Below, piece by piece: positions 37,436 through 47,377 of a stretch of DNA of 64,000 nucleotides. The stretch spans positions 179,773 through 243,772 of the forward strand of contig JADFAE010000002.1 in the NCBI GenBank assembly GCA_015665415.1, given 5' to 3'. This DNA comes from Roseobacter sp. (lineage in GTDB: Bacteria; Pseudomonadota; Alphaproteobacteria; Rhodobacterales; Rhodobacteraceae). The position numbers and the translations under genes are program-made. The notes below the pieces were generated by a model. It was given only the letters and a program-made list of their open reading frames with translations. It ran no database searches and was not told the origin of the DNA. Each line of letters opens with the position of its first letter. Position 1 is the stretch's first letter.

Positions 37436-37804
37436 ATGCCAAAATGGGAAGACTATAAAGCGCAGGCAAAACAGCGCGGTGCGTTGGCGCTCGAACTCTA
37501 TGCAGCCGAATCCACACCCGCTGGGACAGCGAAGGCCGTGAAAGAACATCTGCCGGCCCATCTCTCCTATCAGAGCGCACTGGAGGCAGCGGGAAAACTG
37601 GCACTCGCCGGACCGCTGTCAGATGCCAGCGGTGAGTGGATGGAAGGCACCGGGCTGATCATCTACCGCGCGCAAAGCCTGGAGGCCGCGCGCGCACTGG
37701 CCGATGCGGACCCGATGCACGCAACTGGCGCACGCCGTTACACGCTGCGCCGCTGGCTGGTGAATGAGGGATGGCTGGCTCTCCAGCAAGGCACAGCCCC
37801 CTAG
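37436..37804 (+). CDS. YciI-like protein
   Basis: 122 residues. The YciI fold is seen in HLSYQSALEAAGKLALAGPL, LEAARALADADPMHATGAR and the ending RRWLVNEG. These small ferredoxin-like proteins are related to muconolactone isomerase and often occur with aromatic catabolic genes. ATG 37436 has GAGGTG 7 nt upstream. It diverges from the FAH-led operon and may be coregulated. The reaction is unknown. Confidence 0.72.
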   Translation: MPKWEDYKAQAKQRGALALELYAAESTPAGTAKAVKEHLPAHLSYQSALEAAGKLALAGPLSDASGEWMEGTGLIIYRAQSLEAARALADADPMHATGARRYTLRRWLVNEGWLALQQGTAP

Positions 37805-38136
37805 CCCAGCATAGGCGTTGCCCTCCTAGAGGCCAAATGTCGGTGCACTGCGATCATTTGCGGCGATCAAATGTACCTTGTGTGTCATCCGCCACCTGAT
37901 CTTCCGTTTGCAGCGAGCCCATGGATACCCCCTTGGGATTATATGCGCTTTTGGGTTGGACCCATACAGTCTCTTCAGAAGGTTAGATCTAGAGCTTGGT
38001 TTCCCGGGGGCCGGTTGTCGCCCCTGGTTCTGGCATGGAACCCACTGTTCCGATCAGGCCTTCATGATTGGGTCGACATGGTGCCCGCGGGCTTTCGGAC
38101 CCGCCGCCAGGGTCCGGGATTTTGCAGGAGAAAGAC
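37805..38136. other. Intergenic region upstream of aldehyde dehydrogenase
   Basis: About 330 nt without a convincing gene. An open frame joined to the aldehyde dehydrogenase reaches 38068 but lacks family sequence before 38137. The promoter of the dehydrogenase is expected here; I could not fix its elements. Confidence 0.5.
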
Positions 38137-39633
38137 ATGCTTGACTATACGCGTGAGGATTGGACAACGCGAGCTGCGGCTTTGCGGTTGAGAAATCAGG
38201 CCTTTATCGACGGGAAATTTGTCGATGCCGCTTCGGGTCGCACATTCGACAGTATCAATCCGGCAAATGGTGCGATCTTGACCTCCGTTTCAGAATGCGA
38301 CGCGGCGGATGTGGATCACGCGGTGGGTGTCGCAAGGCGCGCCTTTGAGGATGGTCGCTGGTCGCGCATGGCGCCTGGGGACCGCAAGGCGGTGATGCTG
38401 AAACTGGCCGATTTGATCCGCGCCAATCTGGAAGAGATGGCATTGCTGGACAGCTTGGATATGGGCAAACTGGTTACGGATGCCGTCACTGTTGATGCGC
38501 CGGGTTCGGCGCATTTCTTCCAGTGGTACGCCGAGGCGATCGACAAGATCTACGACGAGGTTGCTCCTACCGGCCCCGGTGATCTGGCACTGGTGAAACG
38601 GGTGCCACTGGGGGTTGTCGGGGCGGTCACGCCCTGGAACTTCCCCCTTGATATGGCCACCTGGAAGGGCGCAGCAGCGCTGGCGGCGGGCAACTCTGTG
38701 GTGTTGAAACCGGCCGAGCAATCCCCCCTGTCAGCGCTGAGACTGGCTGAGCTGGCGTCAGAAGCCGGCGTACCTGACGGGGTGTTCAATGTGGTGCCGG
38801 GCTATGGCGCCACAGCGGGCAAAGCCTTGGGGTTGCACATGGATGTGGACTGCCTTGCCTTCACCGGCTCCACCGGCATTGGCAAGATGTTCATGCAATA
38901 CTCAGGCCAATCCAACCTGAAGCAGGTCTGGCCCGAAACCGGCGGCAAGAGTCCCAACCTGATCTTCGCCGATTGCGAAGACCTGGAGGCAGCGGCGGAT
39001 ATGGCCGCCTTTGGTATTTTCTTCAATCAGGGCGAAGTTTGTTCTGCCAATTCACGTATCTATGTAGAGCGCAGCATCGCACAGGAGTTCACTGACAAGA
39101 TGATTGCCCGTGCGCAAGGAATGCAACCGGGAGATCCATTGGACCCGGCCTCCAAAATGGGGGCCATCGTCAGTGAGCGTCAGCTCGACGGCATCATGGG
39201 CTTTGTCGAGGCGGGCAAGAAAACCGCCACCTTGGCCGAAGGTGGCAATCGCGTCACGGTGGACGGCAAAGGTTGCTTTGTGCAGCCCACGGTTTTTTCT
39301 GATGTGGCGCACAATGATCCACTGGCAAAGGACGAGATCTTTGGCCCCGTGGTTTCAATCATTCCCTTTGACAGCGAAGCTGAGGCTGTCGCCATGGCCA
39401 ATGACTCGATCTACGGCTTGGCCGCCTCGGTCTGGACCGACAACTTAAACCGCGCGCATCGGGTGGCCGAGAACCTTTTTGCCGGAACCGTCTCGGTCAA
39501 TACAATGGACGCGCTGTCAGCGCAGACGCCCTTTGGCGGCATGAAGCAGTCTGGCTTTGGTCGTGACCTGTCGCTGCACAGCTTTGACAAATACACCGCT
39601 CTGAAAACCACCTGGATCAAATACAAGGTCTGA
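38137..39633 (+). CDS. puuC: Aldehyde dehydrogenase (PuuC/aminobutyraldehyde type)
   Basis: NAD(P)-dependent aldehyde dehydrogenase, 498 residues. Conserved VTPWNFPLD, cofactor loop FTGSTGIGK, general base region ETGGKSPN, catalytic Cys in NQGEVCSANSR and EIFGPVV. It resembles gamma-glutamyl-gamma-aminobutyraldehyde dehydrogenases. ATG 38137 follows GCAGGAG. It converges on a putrescine-type transporter operon that also has an aminotransferase, so it likely oxidises an aminoaldehyde made from putrescine or a related amine. Substrate is inferred. Confidence 0.82.
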   Translation: MLDYTREDWTTRAAALRLRNQAFIDGKFVDAASGRTFDSINPANGAILTSVSECDAADVDHAVGVARRAFEDGRWSRMAPGDRKAVMLKLADLIRANLEEMALLDSLDMGKLVTDAVTVDAPGSAHFFQWYAEAIDKIYDEVAPTGPGDLALVKRVPLGVVGAVTPWNFPLDMATWKGAAALAAGNSVVLKPAEQSPLSALRLAELASEAGVPDGVFNVVPGYGATAGKALGLHMDVDCLAFTGSTGIGKMFMQYSGQSNLKQVWPETGGKSPNLIFADCEDLEAAADMAAFGIFFNQGEVCSANSRIYVERSIAQEFTDKMIARAQGMQPGDPLDPASKMGAIVSERQLDGIMGFVEAGKKTATLAEGGNRVTVDGKGCFVQPTVFSDVAHNDPLAKDEIFGPVVSIIPFDSEAEAVAMANDSIYGLAASVWTDNLNRAHRVAENLFAGTVSVNTMDALSAQTPFGGMKQSGFGRDLSLHSFDKYTALKTTWIKYKV

Positions 39634-39717
39634 AACAAGGACCAATCTCCGGCGCGCAGCAAGCCCGCGCTCCGGGGACTCCCGGTGAACTTCCGGTGAA
39701 GCAACTTCCCAAAATGC

Positions 39718-39749
39718 AAAACGGCCGCGGAGACATCCGCGGCCGTTTT
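39718..39749. terminator. Bidirectional terminator between convergent genes
   Basis: A perfect 14-bp inverted repeat (AAAACGGCCGCGGA / TCCGCGGCCGTTTT) with a GACA loop. The A-run on one side and T-run on the other serve both the aldehyde dehydrogenase (plus) and the transporter operon (minus). Confidence 0.93.
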
Positions 39750-39775
39750 CCACAAGTGGCTGTCAAAGGTCGAAG

Positions 39776-40813
39776 TTATTTCTTCAGGTTGGTCCAAATC
39801 TTGTCGTAGATCGCCTGAGTTTCTGCATTGCAGACCTCAATGAACACAGGGGTCCCTGCATCTGCTGGCGGATTGCCTTCGGGCAGTTTTGCCAGTTCGG
39901 GATCAACAAATGCGCCAACGCCATTCACACCAGAGGCATAGCGGGCATAGTTCGACACCGCTGCGATATTTTCAGGCTCCAGCAGGAAGTCCATGAATTT
40001 GAGCGCATTTTCCCGGTTTGGCGCGTCTTTCAGCAGCACCACATTGTCCATCCAGACCACATAGCCCTGGCTTGGGAAGGCATATTCTATATTGGCACCT
40101 TCTTCGCGTGCCTTGGCCGAGAACCCGTCATAGATCTGGCCCACGGCGGCATCCCCCGACACCAGTACTTCTTTGGCGGTGTCGGAGTTGAAGGAAGCCC
40201 AGTTGGCTTTGGCCGCGGTCAGCATCGCGTTGAGATCTTTCAGCTGGGTCCGGTCATTTGAACATTGCTCCATCCCCAGGTGCAGCGAAGCCATGGCCAT
40301 GACTTCGCCCTGGCTGTCCAACATGTTGATCTTGCCCGCCAGCTCTGCCGGTGGGTTGAACAGAATGTCGGTGGTATTGATATCGCCCTGATAGACATCC
40401 CGGTTCACCGCAAAAGAGGTGGAGCCCCACTGGTAGGGAATGGAATGCGCACGCCCGGGGTCAAAGCTGGGATCGGCCCATTCCTGCGCGATATTGCCTT
40501 TGTTGGCGAGTTCGCCATCGGCGATGGTGTCCAGCAAGCCTTCGTCGGCCATGATCTTGACCATATAGTCGCCGGGAACGGCCAGATCATAGGTGCCAAT
40601 GGCCCCGGCCTTGAGCGAGGCCAGCATGGATTCATTGCTGTCATAGGTATCCATGGTGACATCAATGCCGGTCTCGGCGGTGAACTTGTCCAACAGATCC
40701 TGTGGAATGTACTCAAACCAGTGATAGAGCACCAGTTTGCCTTCGGCATTTGCTGCAGTGGCCCCCAAGGTGAGCGCCAAGGCTGCAGTGCTGATTTTCA
40801 TTAGATTTCTCAT
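39776..40813 (-). CDS. potF: Putrescine/spermidine-type ABC transporter binding protein
   Basis: 345-residue periplasmic polyamine-binding protein. Signal peptide ends at ANA near residue 23; the mature part opens KLVLYHWFEYIPQDLLDKF, characteristic of the PotF/PotD group. ATG 40813 follows GGGAGAAGACA. It is the last of four transporter genes in the order ATPase, permease, permease, binding protein. The presence of a class III aminotransferase in the same run suggests putrescine, although agmatine or methylated amines are possible. Confidence 0.85.
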   Translation of the reverse strand: MRNLMKISTAALALTLGATAANAEGKLVLYHWFEYIPQDLLDKFTAETGIDVTMDTYDSNESMLASLKAGAIGTYDLAVPGDYMVKIMADEGLLDTIADGELANKGNIAQEWADPSFDPGRAHSIPYQWGSTSFAVNRDVYQGDINTTDILFNPPAELAGKINMLDSQGEVMAMASLHLGMEQCSNDRTQLKDLNAMLTAAKANWASFNSDTAKEVLVSGDAAVGQIYDGFSAKAREEGANIEYAFPSQGYVVWMDNVVLLKDAPNRENALKFMDFLLEPENIAAVSNYARYASGVNGVGAFVDPELAKLPEGNPPADAGTPVFIEVCNAETQAIYDKIWTNLKK

Positions 40814-40832
40814 TGTCTTCTCCCTGTGGTTT

Positions 40833-41651
40833 TTACTTTGTGTTGTCTGATTTGCTGACGAAGTAGCTGATCGTCACCATCAGCACCGAGACCCCCAGCA
40901 GCATGGTGGAAATCGCCATGATATTGGGCTTGATACCTTGTTTGACGGAGCCAAAGATGGCCGTGGGCAGGGTTTCGACACCTGCGCCTTTGACAAAATT
41001 GGTGATGATGAAATCATCCAGGCTGACGATAAAGGCGAGGATGAAGCCCGAGATGATGCCGGGCATCATCAGCGGCAGCAGAATCCGGGTGAAGGCCTGA
41101 CGCCGGTTAGCATAGAGATCCATTGCTGCTTGCTCATAGCTGTCTTCGATGCCCTGCATCCGCGCCGAGATCGGCAGATAGGCAAAGGGTATGCAAAAGG
41201 CGGTATGGGCCAGCAGAATGGTCAGGATGCCACGATCAAAGCCAATCGCATTGAAAAAGATCAACGTCGCCACCGCCGTTACGATCTCGGGTACCATCAA
41301 GGGCAGGCTGATCAGCCCGAACGACACGGTGCGCAAGCGGAACTTGCCACCGCGCACCATGGCGGTTGCTGCCAGGGTTGCGATGCTGGTGGCCAGAGTG
41401 GCGGCAGTAATGGCGATGACAAAGCTGTTGAAGGCTGCCGCCTTGAACTTGTCGCTGTCGGGGCCGATAAAGACATCCGCGTACCAATGCAGCGAAAAGC
41501 CTTCCCAGGTGGTGATCGAATTGGAGGCATTGAAGCTATAGATCGTGACCACCACCAATGGCGCGTAGAGCACAAACAGGCAGATCAGGGTCATGGCTTT
41601 GAAGCCGCGATAGGATTTGATGTCGAACTTGGCAGTTTTTGCAGTCGCCAT
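40833..41651 (-). CDS. potI: Polyamine ABC transporter permease (PotI/PotC type)
   Basis: 272 residues, six helices. The docking loop reads [20 protein letters not shown], the typical EAA variant of the polyamine family. ATG 41651 is used. It lies 3 nt after the previous permease stop. Assignment to PotI rather than PotC rests on the accompanying PotF-like receptor. Confidence 0.85.
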   Translation of the reverse strand: MATAKTAKFDIKSYRGFKAMTLICLFVLYAPLVVVTIYSFNASNSITTWEGFSLHWYADVFIGPDSDKFKAAAFNSFVIAITAATLATSIATLAATAMVRGGKFRLRTVSFGLISLPLMVPEIVTAVATLIFFNAIGFDRGILTILLAHTAFCIPFAYLPISARMQGIEDSYEQAAMDLYANRRQAFTRILLPLMMPGIISGFILAFIVSLDDFIITNFVKGAGVETLPTAIFGSVKQGIKPNIMAISTMLLGVSVLMVTISYFVSKSDNTK

Positions 41652-41654
41652 GTC

Positions 41655-42584
41655 TTATCCCTCCACCTTGTCGGCACGCGCCTGTTGCCGCGCATAGATC
41701 AGCAGAATGATCAGAACCATTGTCATCAGGATCATCGAAGCCGCCGCCCCAAAGGGCCAGTTGCCGGCGTTCCCCTTGAACTGTTCTTCAATCAGCGAAC
41801 CGATCATGAAGTTCTTGGCCCCGCCCAACAGATCCGGTGCCAGGAATGATCCCATCGAGGGCACAAACACCAGAATACAGCCCGCAATCACCCCCGGTTT
41901 CACCGCAGGCAGCAGGATCCGACGCAGGGTGACCCATTTGCTGGCATAGAGATCTGCTGCCGCCTCGCTGAGCGTGAAATTGTAGCGCTCGACCGCGGCG
42001 TAGATCGGCAGAACCATGAAGGGCAGATAGGAATAGAACAGCCCCAGTTGCACTGCAAAATTGGTGTTGATGATATGGATTGGCGTGTCGATCAGCCCGA
42101 TGTTGATCAGCAGGTCATTGAAGGGCCCCTGATCCCGCAATAGGAACTTCATCGACACCGTGCGGATCAACAGGTTCACCCAATAGGGGATGGTGATCAG
42201 GAACACCCAGAGCGGACGCGATTGCTCTGGCCGGGTGGCAATGAAATAGGCGGTTGGGAAACCGATCACGAGACTGAGGATCGTCGCCGCCCCCGCTTGC
42301 CAGATTGAGCGCCAGAAGATCAGGATATAGGTCCATTCGACCTTGGGGGCCTCATCGCCAAACAGCCCACGATCAAAAAAGAACTGATCATAGGCTGCAA
42401 GGCTGAATTCCCAAATCACACCGCCGCGGAATTCCTTGGTCAGAAAGGAATAGACCAGCATCATGGTGACCGGGGCCAGAACCAGAATGCTGAGCGTCAG
42501 CCAGGCTGGCATCAACAGCCAGGTGCGGGACTCCTTGTAGGTATCTGTGACTGCGCTGCCGCCGCTTGCTGCACCCGCCGCCAT
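41655..42584 (-). CDS. potH: Polyamine ABC transporter permease (PotH/PotB type)
   Basis: 309 residues, six helices, with the docking loop LSEAAADLYASKWVTLRRIL. The start ATG 42584 overlaps the ATPase stop by one base (TGATG). It pairs with the second permease to form the channel. Confidence 0.85.
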   Translation of the reverse strand: MAAGAASGGSAVTDTYKESRTWLLMPAWLTLSILVLAPVTMMLVYSFLTKEFRGGVIWEFSLAAYDQFFFDRGLFGDEAPKVEWTYILIFWRSIWQAGAATILSLVIGFPTAYFIATRPEQSRPLWVFLITIPYWVNLLIRTVSMKFLLRDQGPFNDLLINIGLIDTPIHIINTNFAVQLGLFYSYLPFMVLPIYAAVERYNFTLSEAAADLYASKWVTLRRILLPAVKPGVIAGCILVFVPSMGSFLAPDLLGGAKNFMIGSLIEEQFKGNAGNWPFGAAASMILMTMVLIILLIYARQQARADKVEG

Positions 42585-43687
42585 CAGTCTACCAGGAGGC
42601 GTGCCGCCCCCAGCTCCATGTTGATATACATCTCGGTGCCCGGCTCAAAGATCCGCTTGTTGCCGCGGTCAGAGTTTGACGTGCGCACGATGAAATCCGG
42701 ACCTTCATCAAGGGCGACGATGGTAGAGATATCAGTGCCGACAAAGATGTTCTCCTTGACGCGCCCATGCAGGCTTTCGCCCTTTGCGGGTTGCTCGGAC
42801 ATGAACAGGCGTTCGGGGCGAATTGACATATGCACCTGCGCGCCGGTGCCGATGCCCGCCACCTCATTGCAGGTCAGCTCGTGGCCCCCACCGAGGTGGC
42901 AAATTGCGCGGCCCGCCTCGATTTTGTCGACCGAGACCTCCAACAGATTGGTTTCGCCAATGAAATCCGCGACAAACATGTTGTGCGGGCGCTCATAAAT
43001 ATCTGTGGGTGCGCCAAGCTGCTGCAGCTCCCCGGCTGACATCACCGCGATACGGTCGGACATGGTCAGGGCTTCTTCCTGATCATGGGTGACAAAGATA
43101 AAGGTGATACCGGTTTCCCGCTGCAGATGCTTCAGCTCCAGCTGCATCGCCTTGCGCAGCTTCAGATCCAGCGCAGACAAGGGCTCATCCAGCAGCAGAA
43201 CCTTGGGCTGTGGAGCAAGCGCGCGGGCAAGAGCAACGCGCTGTTGCTGTCCGCCAGAGAGCTGAGATGGCTTGCGTGCCGCGAATTGCGACAATTGCAC
43301 CAGTTCGAGCATCTCACCCGCACGTTTGCGCGCGTCAGCTTTGGAGCTGCCACGCATCTCTAGGCCAAAGCCCACATTGTCCAGAATTGTCATATGCGGA
43401 AACAGCGCATAGTTCTGAAACACCGTGTTCACAGGACGCTGGTGGGGCGGCAGGTTTTCGATTTCATCCCCGTAGAGATAGATCCCGCCCTCGGTCACGT
43501 CCTCAAAACCTGCGATCATCCGCAGCAAGGTGGTTTTGCCGCAGCCGGAAGGCCCCAGCAGGGTGAAGAACTCATTGTCCATGATCGACAGCGAGATCTG
43601 CTTGAGTGCCGTGAAATCGCCATAGCGTTTCACAGCATTTCGCACATCAATTGCGATTTCTCGCGTGATTTCCTGGTCTGTTGACAC
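42584..43687 (-). CDS. potG: Polyamine ABC transporter ATP-binding protein (PotG/PotA type)
   Basis: 367 residues: Walker A GPSGCGKTT, signature LSGGQQQRV, Walker B LLLDEPLSALDL, H-loop VTHDQEEAL, and a TOBE-type C-terminal region. GTG 43687 follows GGGAGG. It heads the transporter genes; the flavoprotein gene just upstream (55 nt) may be in the same transcript. Confidence 0.88.
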   Translation of the reverse strand: MSTDQEITREIAIDVRNAVKRYGDFTALKQISLSIMDNEFFTLLGPSGCGKTTLLRMIAGFEDVTEGGIYLYGDEIENLPPHQRPVNTVFQNYALFPHMTILDNVGFGLEMRGSSKADARKRAGEMLELVQLSQFAARKPSQLSGGQQQRVALARALAPQPKVLLLDEPLSALDLKLRKAMQLELKHLQRETGITFIFVTHDQEEALTMSDRIAVMSAGELQQLGAPTDIYERPHNMFVADFIGETNLLEVSVDKIEAGRAICHLGGGHELTCNEVAGIGTGAQVHMSIRPERLFMSEQPAKGESLHGRVKENIFVGTDISTIVALDEGPDFIVRTSNSDRGNKRIFEPGTEMYINMELGAARLLVD

Positions 43688-43742
43688 TTGCCCTCCCTGT
43701 TGGCGAAATCCTGGTCTTCACGTTCCAAATTTTCTATCTGCA

Positions 43743-45812
43743 TCACTCAGCCGCCAGTTCTGTGATTTCCCGCCGGAATGGCAGGGCGTCGCCGATGTCC
43801 TCACCGTCGAGTTCACGGGCATAGCGATGTCCGGCATAGGTCGCCCAGGCGATCGGGCCTGCGGCCTCGGCGTCGCCAAAGATCTTGACGGATTTAATGC
43901 CTGCATCTGCCCAGTCCGCCTCGCGCGCCTTCAAATCCCGGTAAACGGCGTCATTGCCGAGGCGAGAGGCCACCAAGACGCAAGCCTCTGCCGCATAGCT
44001 CTGGGTGCGCCCGCTGTAGACGCAGTTGCTCACCACGTGGTCTGTCGCGATCTGGGTCACCCCGCGATTGAGCACGATCTCAACCCCCATCTCGACCAGA
44101 CGGGCATGGATGGTCGCCTGTTCCAACGTGTTGTTGGTCCAGTCGGAGACATAGGCCGCGGGTGTGATCAGCGTCACCTTGGCCCCGGCCTTGACCAGCA
44201 GCTCGGCCAGCACACCACCCATGTAGTAGTGGTCATCATCATAGATAACGACATTGCCTGTTGGCACTCGCCCGGCCATCAGATCGTCGGGCGTATAGAT
44301 CTTGGCGCCATCCTCGATCGGCATTGGCACCACATGCTGGCGGCTGACCCCATCGCGACGCCAAGTCGAACCCGTCGCGATGGCAATGTTTTCAAAGCCA
44401 AATTCCAGAATGCTCTCGGCATCCAATTCGCTGTCGAGATAGATGTCGACATTGGCGCGCTGCTGCAGCTGGTATTCGCGGTAATCCACCACCCGGCCCC
44501 AGGCCGACAGGCCCGGCAATTGCCGCTCGAGGGTCACCCGCCCGCCAATTTCTGTTTTGGCTTCGGCAATGGCCACGTCATATCCACGGCGACACAGCGC
44601 CCAGGCGGCCTCGAGCCCTGCAGGACCTGAGCCCACAACCAGGACATTGGAGCTCGCGCCCTTCTTGTTCATGATCTCCGGATGCCAGCCCTTGCGCCAT
44701 TCTTCCATGAAGGTGGGGTTCTGGGTACAGCGGCTGATGGACATGGTCATATCGCCGGTGATGCAGATGTTGCAGCCGATACATTCGCGAATGTCTTCGA
44801 CCCGACCTTCGTCGATCTTGCGTGGAATAAAAGGATCAGCGATCGAAGGTCGCGCGCAGCCAATCATGTCCAGCGTGCCGGACTTTACCATCCGGGCCAT
44901 CACATCGGGCGATGTGAAGCGACCCACGCCCACGATGGGCTTGTCGGTCAGATCGTGAATGCCACGCACCAGCTGTTCCTGCGCTGCTTCTTCTGTGAAA
45001 CGTGACGGCCCGGAGCAATCTTCCCAGGCCCCCTGCGCCAGATCCCAGATGTCGGGCAGGTTGCGGTTCATCTCAACAAATTCGCGCACTTCCTGGTTGG
45101 AGAAGCCAAGCTCACCAATGCTTTCGTCCAAGGAGACCCTCAGGGCGATGGCGATCTTGTCCCCAACAGCATCACGGATGTCGCCAATCACCTCATTGGC
45201 AAAGCGCGAGCGGTTCTCGAGGCTGCCGCCATATTCATCGGTCCGGTGGTTGGTGGCTCGGCTGAGGAAGTGCTGAAAGATTCCAAACCCATGGGCCCCG
45301 TAAAGGTTGATCAGATCAAACCCGGCCTCTTTGGACCGTTTGGCTGCGTTTACAAACCAACGGCGCAGATCCTTGATCTCGGATTTCGAAAGGGCACGCG
45401 CCTGCACCGGATCATTGGTAAAGGTGCGGATCGGCAGGGCCGAAGGCGCCAGTGGCACTTCCTTGGTGTAGAGGTTCGGCCCGTTGATGCCGGAATAGGC
45501 CAGCTGGATGCCAGCCAGCGCTCCGTGGGTTTTCATCTTTTCCGACATGCGGCGCAGCTGCGGGATGTCTTTGTCTTCCCAGAGGCGCAGCTCGATAAAG
45601 GGCGTGATTTCAGAGGTGTGATGCATCTCACATTGCTCGGTAAAGATCACCCCCCAGCCACCTTCGGCCTTGATGCCGCGCATGGCGGCCGCCGCCGAGG
45701 GATCACGGTATCCGCCGCCATTGCAATGGGGCACCTGATAGAACCGGTTCTTGGCTGTGTGGGGTCCGATCTCGATTGGATCAAACAGGATATCGTAGCG
45801 TGGCTCGCGCAA
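43743..45812 (-). CDS. Trimethylamine/dimethylamine-dehydrogenase-like iron-sulfur flavoprotein
   Basis: 689 residues with the full architecture of trimethylamine dehydrogenase: an OYE-type FMN barrel (1-370), a 4Fe-4S site CIGCNIC-x11-C near 345-363, and an FAD/NAD-like half (VLVVGSGPAGLEAAW). Cys30 (YQVPHCNG) matches the cysteine that carries the 6-S-cysteinyl FMN. Residue 60 is Gln (FTEQC), as in dimethylamine dehydrogenase, where trimethylamine dehydrogenase has Tyr; residue 74 is Glu. A secondary or bulkier cationic amine is therefore a better guess than trimethylamine. TTG 45812 has AAGGAG 6 nt upstream. It lies between polyamine transport and aminotransferase genes. Confidence 0.8.
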   Translation of the reverse strand: MREPRYDILFDPIEIGPHTAKNRFYQVPHCNGGGYRDPSAAAAMRGIKAEGGWGVIFTEQCEMHHTSEITPFIELRLWEDKDIPQLRRMSEKMKTHGALAGIQLAYSGINGPNLYTKEVPLAPSALPIRTFTNDPVQARALSKSEIKDLRRWFVNAAKRSKEAGFDLINLYGAHGFGIFQHFLSRATNHRTDEYGGSLENRSRFANEVIGDIRDAVGDKIAIALRVSLDESIGELGFSNQEVREFVEMNRNLPDIWDLAQGAWEDCSGPSRFTEEAAQEQLVRGIHDLTDKPIVGVGRFTSPDVMARMVKSGTLDMIGCARPSIADPFIPRKIDEGRVEDIRECIGCNICITGDMTMSISRCTQNPTFMEEWRKGWHPEIMNKKGASSNVLVVGSGPAGLEAAWALCRRGYDVAIAEAKTEIGGRVTLERQLPGLSAWGRVVDYREYQLQQRANVDIYLDSELDAESILEFGFENIAIATGSTWRRDGVSRQHVVPMPIEDGAKIYTPDDLMAGRVPTGNVVIYDDDHYYMGGVLAELLVKAGAKVTLITPAAYVSDWTNNTLEQATIHARLVEMGVEIVLNRGVTQIATDHVVSNCVYSGRTQSYAAEACVLVASRLGNDAVYRDLKAREADWADAGIKSVKIFGDAEAAGPIAWATYAGHRYARELDGEDIGDALPFRREITELAAE

Positions 45813-45866
45813 GGCTTGCTCCTTTGGGAATGGGTCTGCAGGGCAAAGGATTGAAAGGGCGTCGGG

Positions 45867-47219
45867 TCAAAGCCCTGCGGCGACCTCTTGGATGGCGTCG
45901 CGCAGGATCATTTCGATCTGGTCGATCATCGCCTCATCCATGATCAGGGTTGGCGACAGGATCAACACATTGCCCAAGGGGCGCGCGATCAAACCGCGTT
46001 TCTGGCAGGCCTGCGCCACCTTGAGCCCAACCTGGACTTCGTCACCAAAGCTCTCCTTGGTGGTACGGTCGCGGGTAAATTCGATGCCCATCATGAAGTG
46101 GCTGCCGCGGATCTCACCAACCATTTCGATATCCGTCAGGCTGCGCAGTTTGGCCTCAAAATAGGCTCCGGTTTTGCGCACCCGCTGTGGGATCTGCTCA
46201 CGCTCCATGATGGCGATATTGGCCAGCCCCGCCGCGGCGGCAGCAGGATGGCCAGAATAGGTCATGCCGTGCAGGAACATGCCATCCGGCCCAGAGATCA
46301 CATCGTGGATTTCGTCTGAGACGATGGTGGCCGACAGCGGCTGGTAGCCCGAGGTCAACCCCTTGGCGGTGGTAATGATATCGGGCACCATGCCAAAGAC
46401 ATCCTGCGAGGCAAAGAAATGCCCCAACCGTCCAAAGGCGGTCACCACCTCATCGGCGATATACTTGATGTCATTGGCCTGGCAGATCTCCCAGGCGCGC
46501 TTGTGATAACCCTCCGGAGCCGTGACAACGCCGCCCGCGCCCTGAATGGGCTCAGCGATGAAGGCACAGATGTTCTCTGCCCCGATACGCTCAATGCTGC
46601 CGCGCAGATCCTCCATCAGCGCGTCGAGGAATTCCGCTTCGCTGGCACCGTCACCTTCGCGCCAAAAATGCGGAGAGCGCAGGTGATGCACCAGATCACG
46701 GGCGCAGTGCCAGCCTTCGGAATAGGCCGGGGTGGTCATCGCCATCGCCAGATGGGTCGAGCCGTGATAGGCGCCGTGACGTGACAGAACCAATTTCTTG
46801 TTCGGGCGTCCCTTGCGAATATTGTAGTGGTGCAGCATCCGGATAGCACTGTCATTGGCGACGGATCCAGAGTTGCCAAAGTGCACAGTGTTCAAATGGC
46901 TTGGTGCCAATGCCGCCACTTTTTCTGCCAGCGCCGCAGCTGCGGGATGGGTGAAGTTGTAGAACGTGGAATAGTAATCCAGCCTCTGCAGCTGCTCGGT
47001 GATGGCCGAGATCATCTCGGGGTGGCCATGACCGATGTTGACACACCACAAACCGCCGATGCCATCAATCAGCTCGCTGCCAGCACTGTCATAGACATAG
47101 GCACCTTTGGCCCTGGTGATGACGGTGCGGGCCCCCTGCGCTTTCAACCCGTGGAGATCGGCAAAGGATTGGATCAGGTGGTCGTCCTGTTGAAGAATGT
47201 CGTGGATATCTTTTGCCAT
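45867..47219 (-). CDS. spuC: Class III aminotransferase (putrescine/omega-amino type)
   Basis: PLP enzyme of 450 residues. The PLP lysine is Lys286 (TTAKGLTSGYQPL), with the conserved Asp256 in ADEVVTAFGR and the HGAYHGST phosphate-binding region. It resembles putrescine:pyruvate aminotransferases and other omega-transaminases. With the polyamine transporter and the aminoaldehyde dehydrogenase it forms a pathway from diamine to amino acid. It diverges from a LuxR-type regulator. The amine donor is inferred. Confidence 0.8.
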   Translation of the reverse strand: MAKDIHDILQQDDHLIQSFADLHGLKAQGARTVITRAKGAYVYDSAGSELIDGIGGLWCVNIGHGHPEMISAITEQLQRLDYYSTFYNFTHPAAAALAEKVAALAPSHLNTVHFGNSGSVANDSAIRMLHHYNIRKGRPNKKLVLSRHGAYHGSTHLAMAMTTPAYSEGWHCARDLVHHLRSPHFWREGDGASEAEFLDALMEDLRGSIERIGAENICAFIAEPIQGAGGVVTAPEGYHKRAWEICQANDIKYIADEVVTAFGRLGHFFASQDVFGMVPDIITTAKGLTSGYQPLSATIVSDEIHDVISGPDGMFLHGMTYSGHPAAAAAGLANIAIMEREQIPQRVRKTGAYFEAKLRSLTDIEMVGEIRGSHFMMGIEFTRDRTTKESFGDEVQVGLKVAQACQKRGLIARPLGNVLILSPTLIMDEAMIDQIEMILRDAIQEVAAGL

Positions 47220-47350
47220 TGGGGAACCTTCTGGGAATGCGCCGCAGGATGGGCCGAAAATTCAAGGGTTCAGTTGGCTGCTTGCCTTGTCGGGGCAGCG
47301 CTTTTATACCAACCATATTGGATAACCGTGATAATCTGATCCAAATGAGG

Positions 47351-47360
47351 GGTATATACC
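47351..47360. promoter_or_regulatory. Perfect palindrome in the divergent promoter
   Basis: GGTATATACC, extended imperfectly to 16 bp, lies between the aminotransferase and LuxR-type genes, just before the GTG start of the latter. It could be an autoregulatory operator. Confidence 0.3.
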
Positions 47361-47377
47361 TCTGGGGGGGTATAGGG

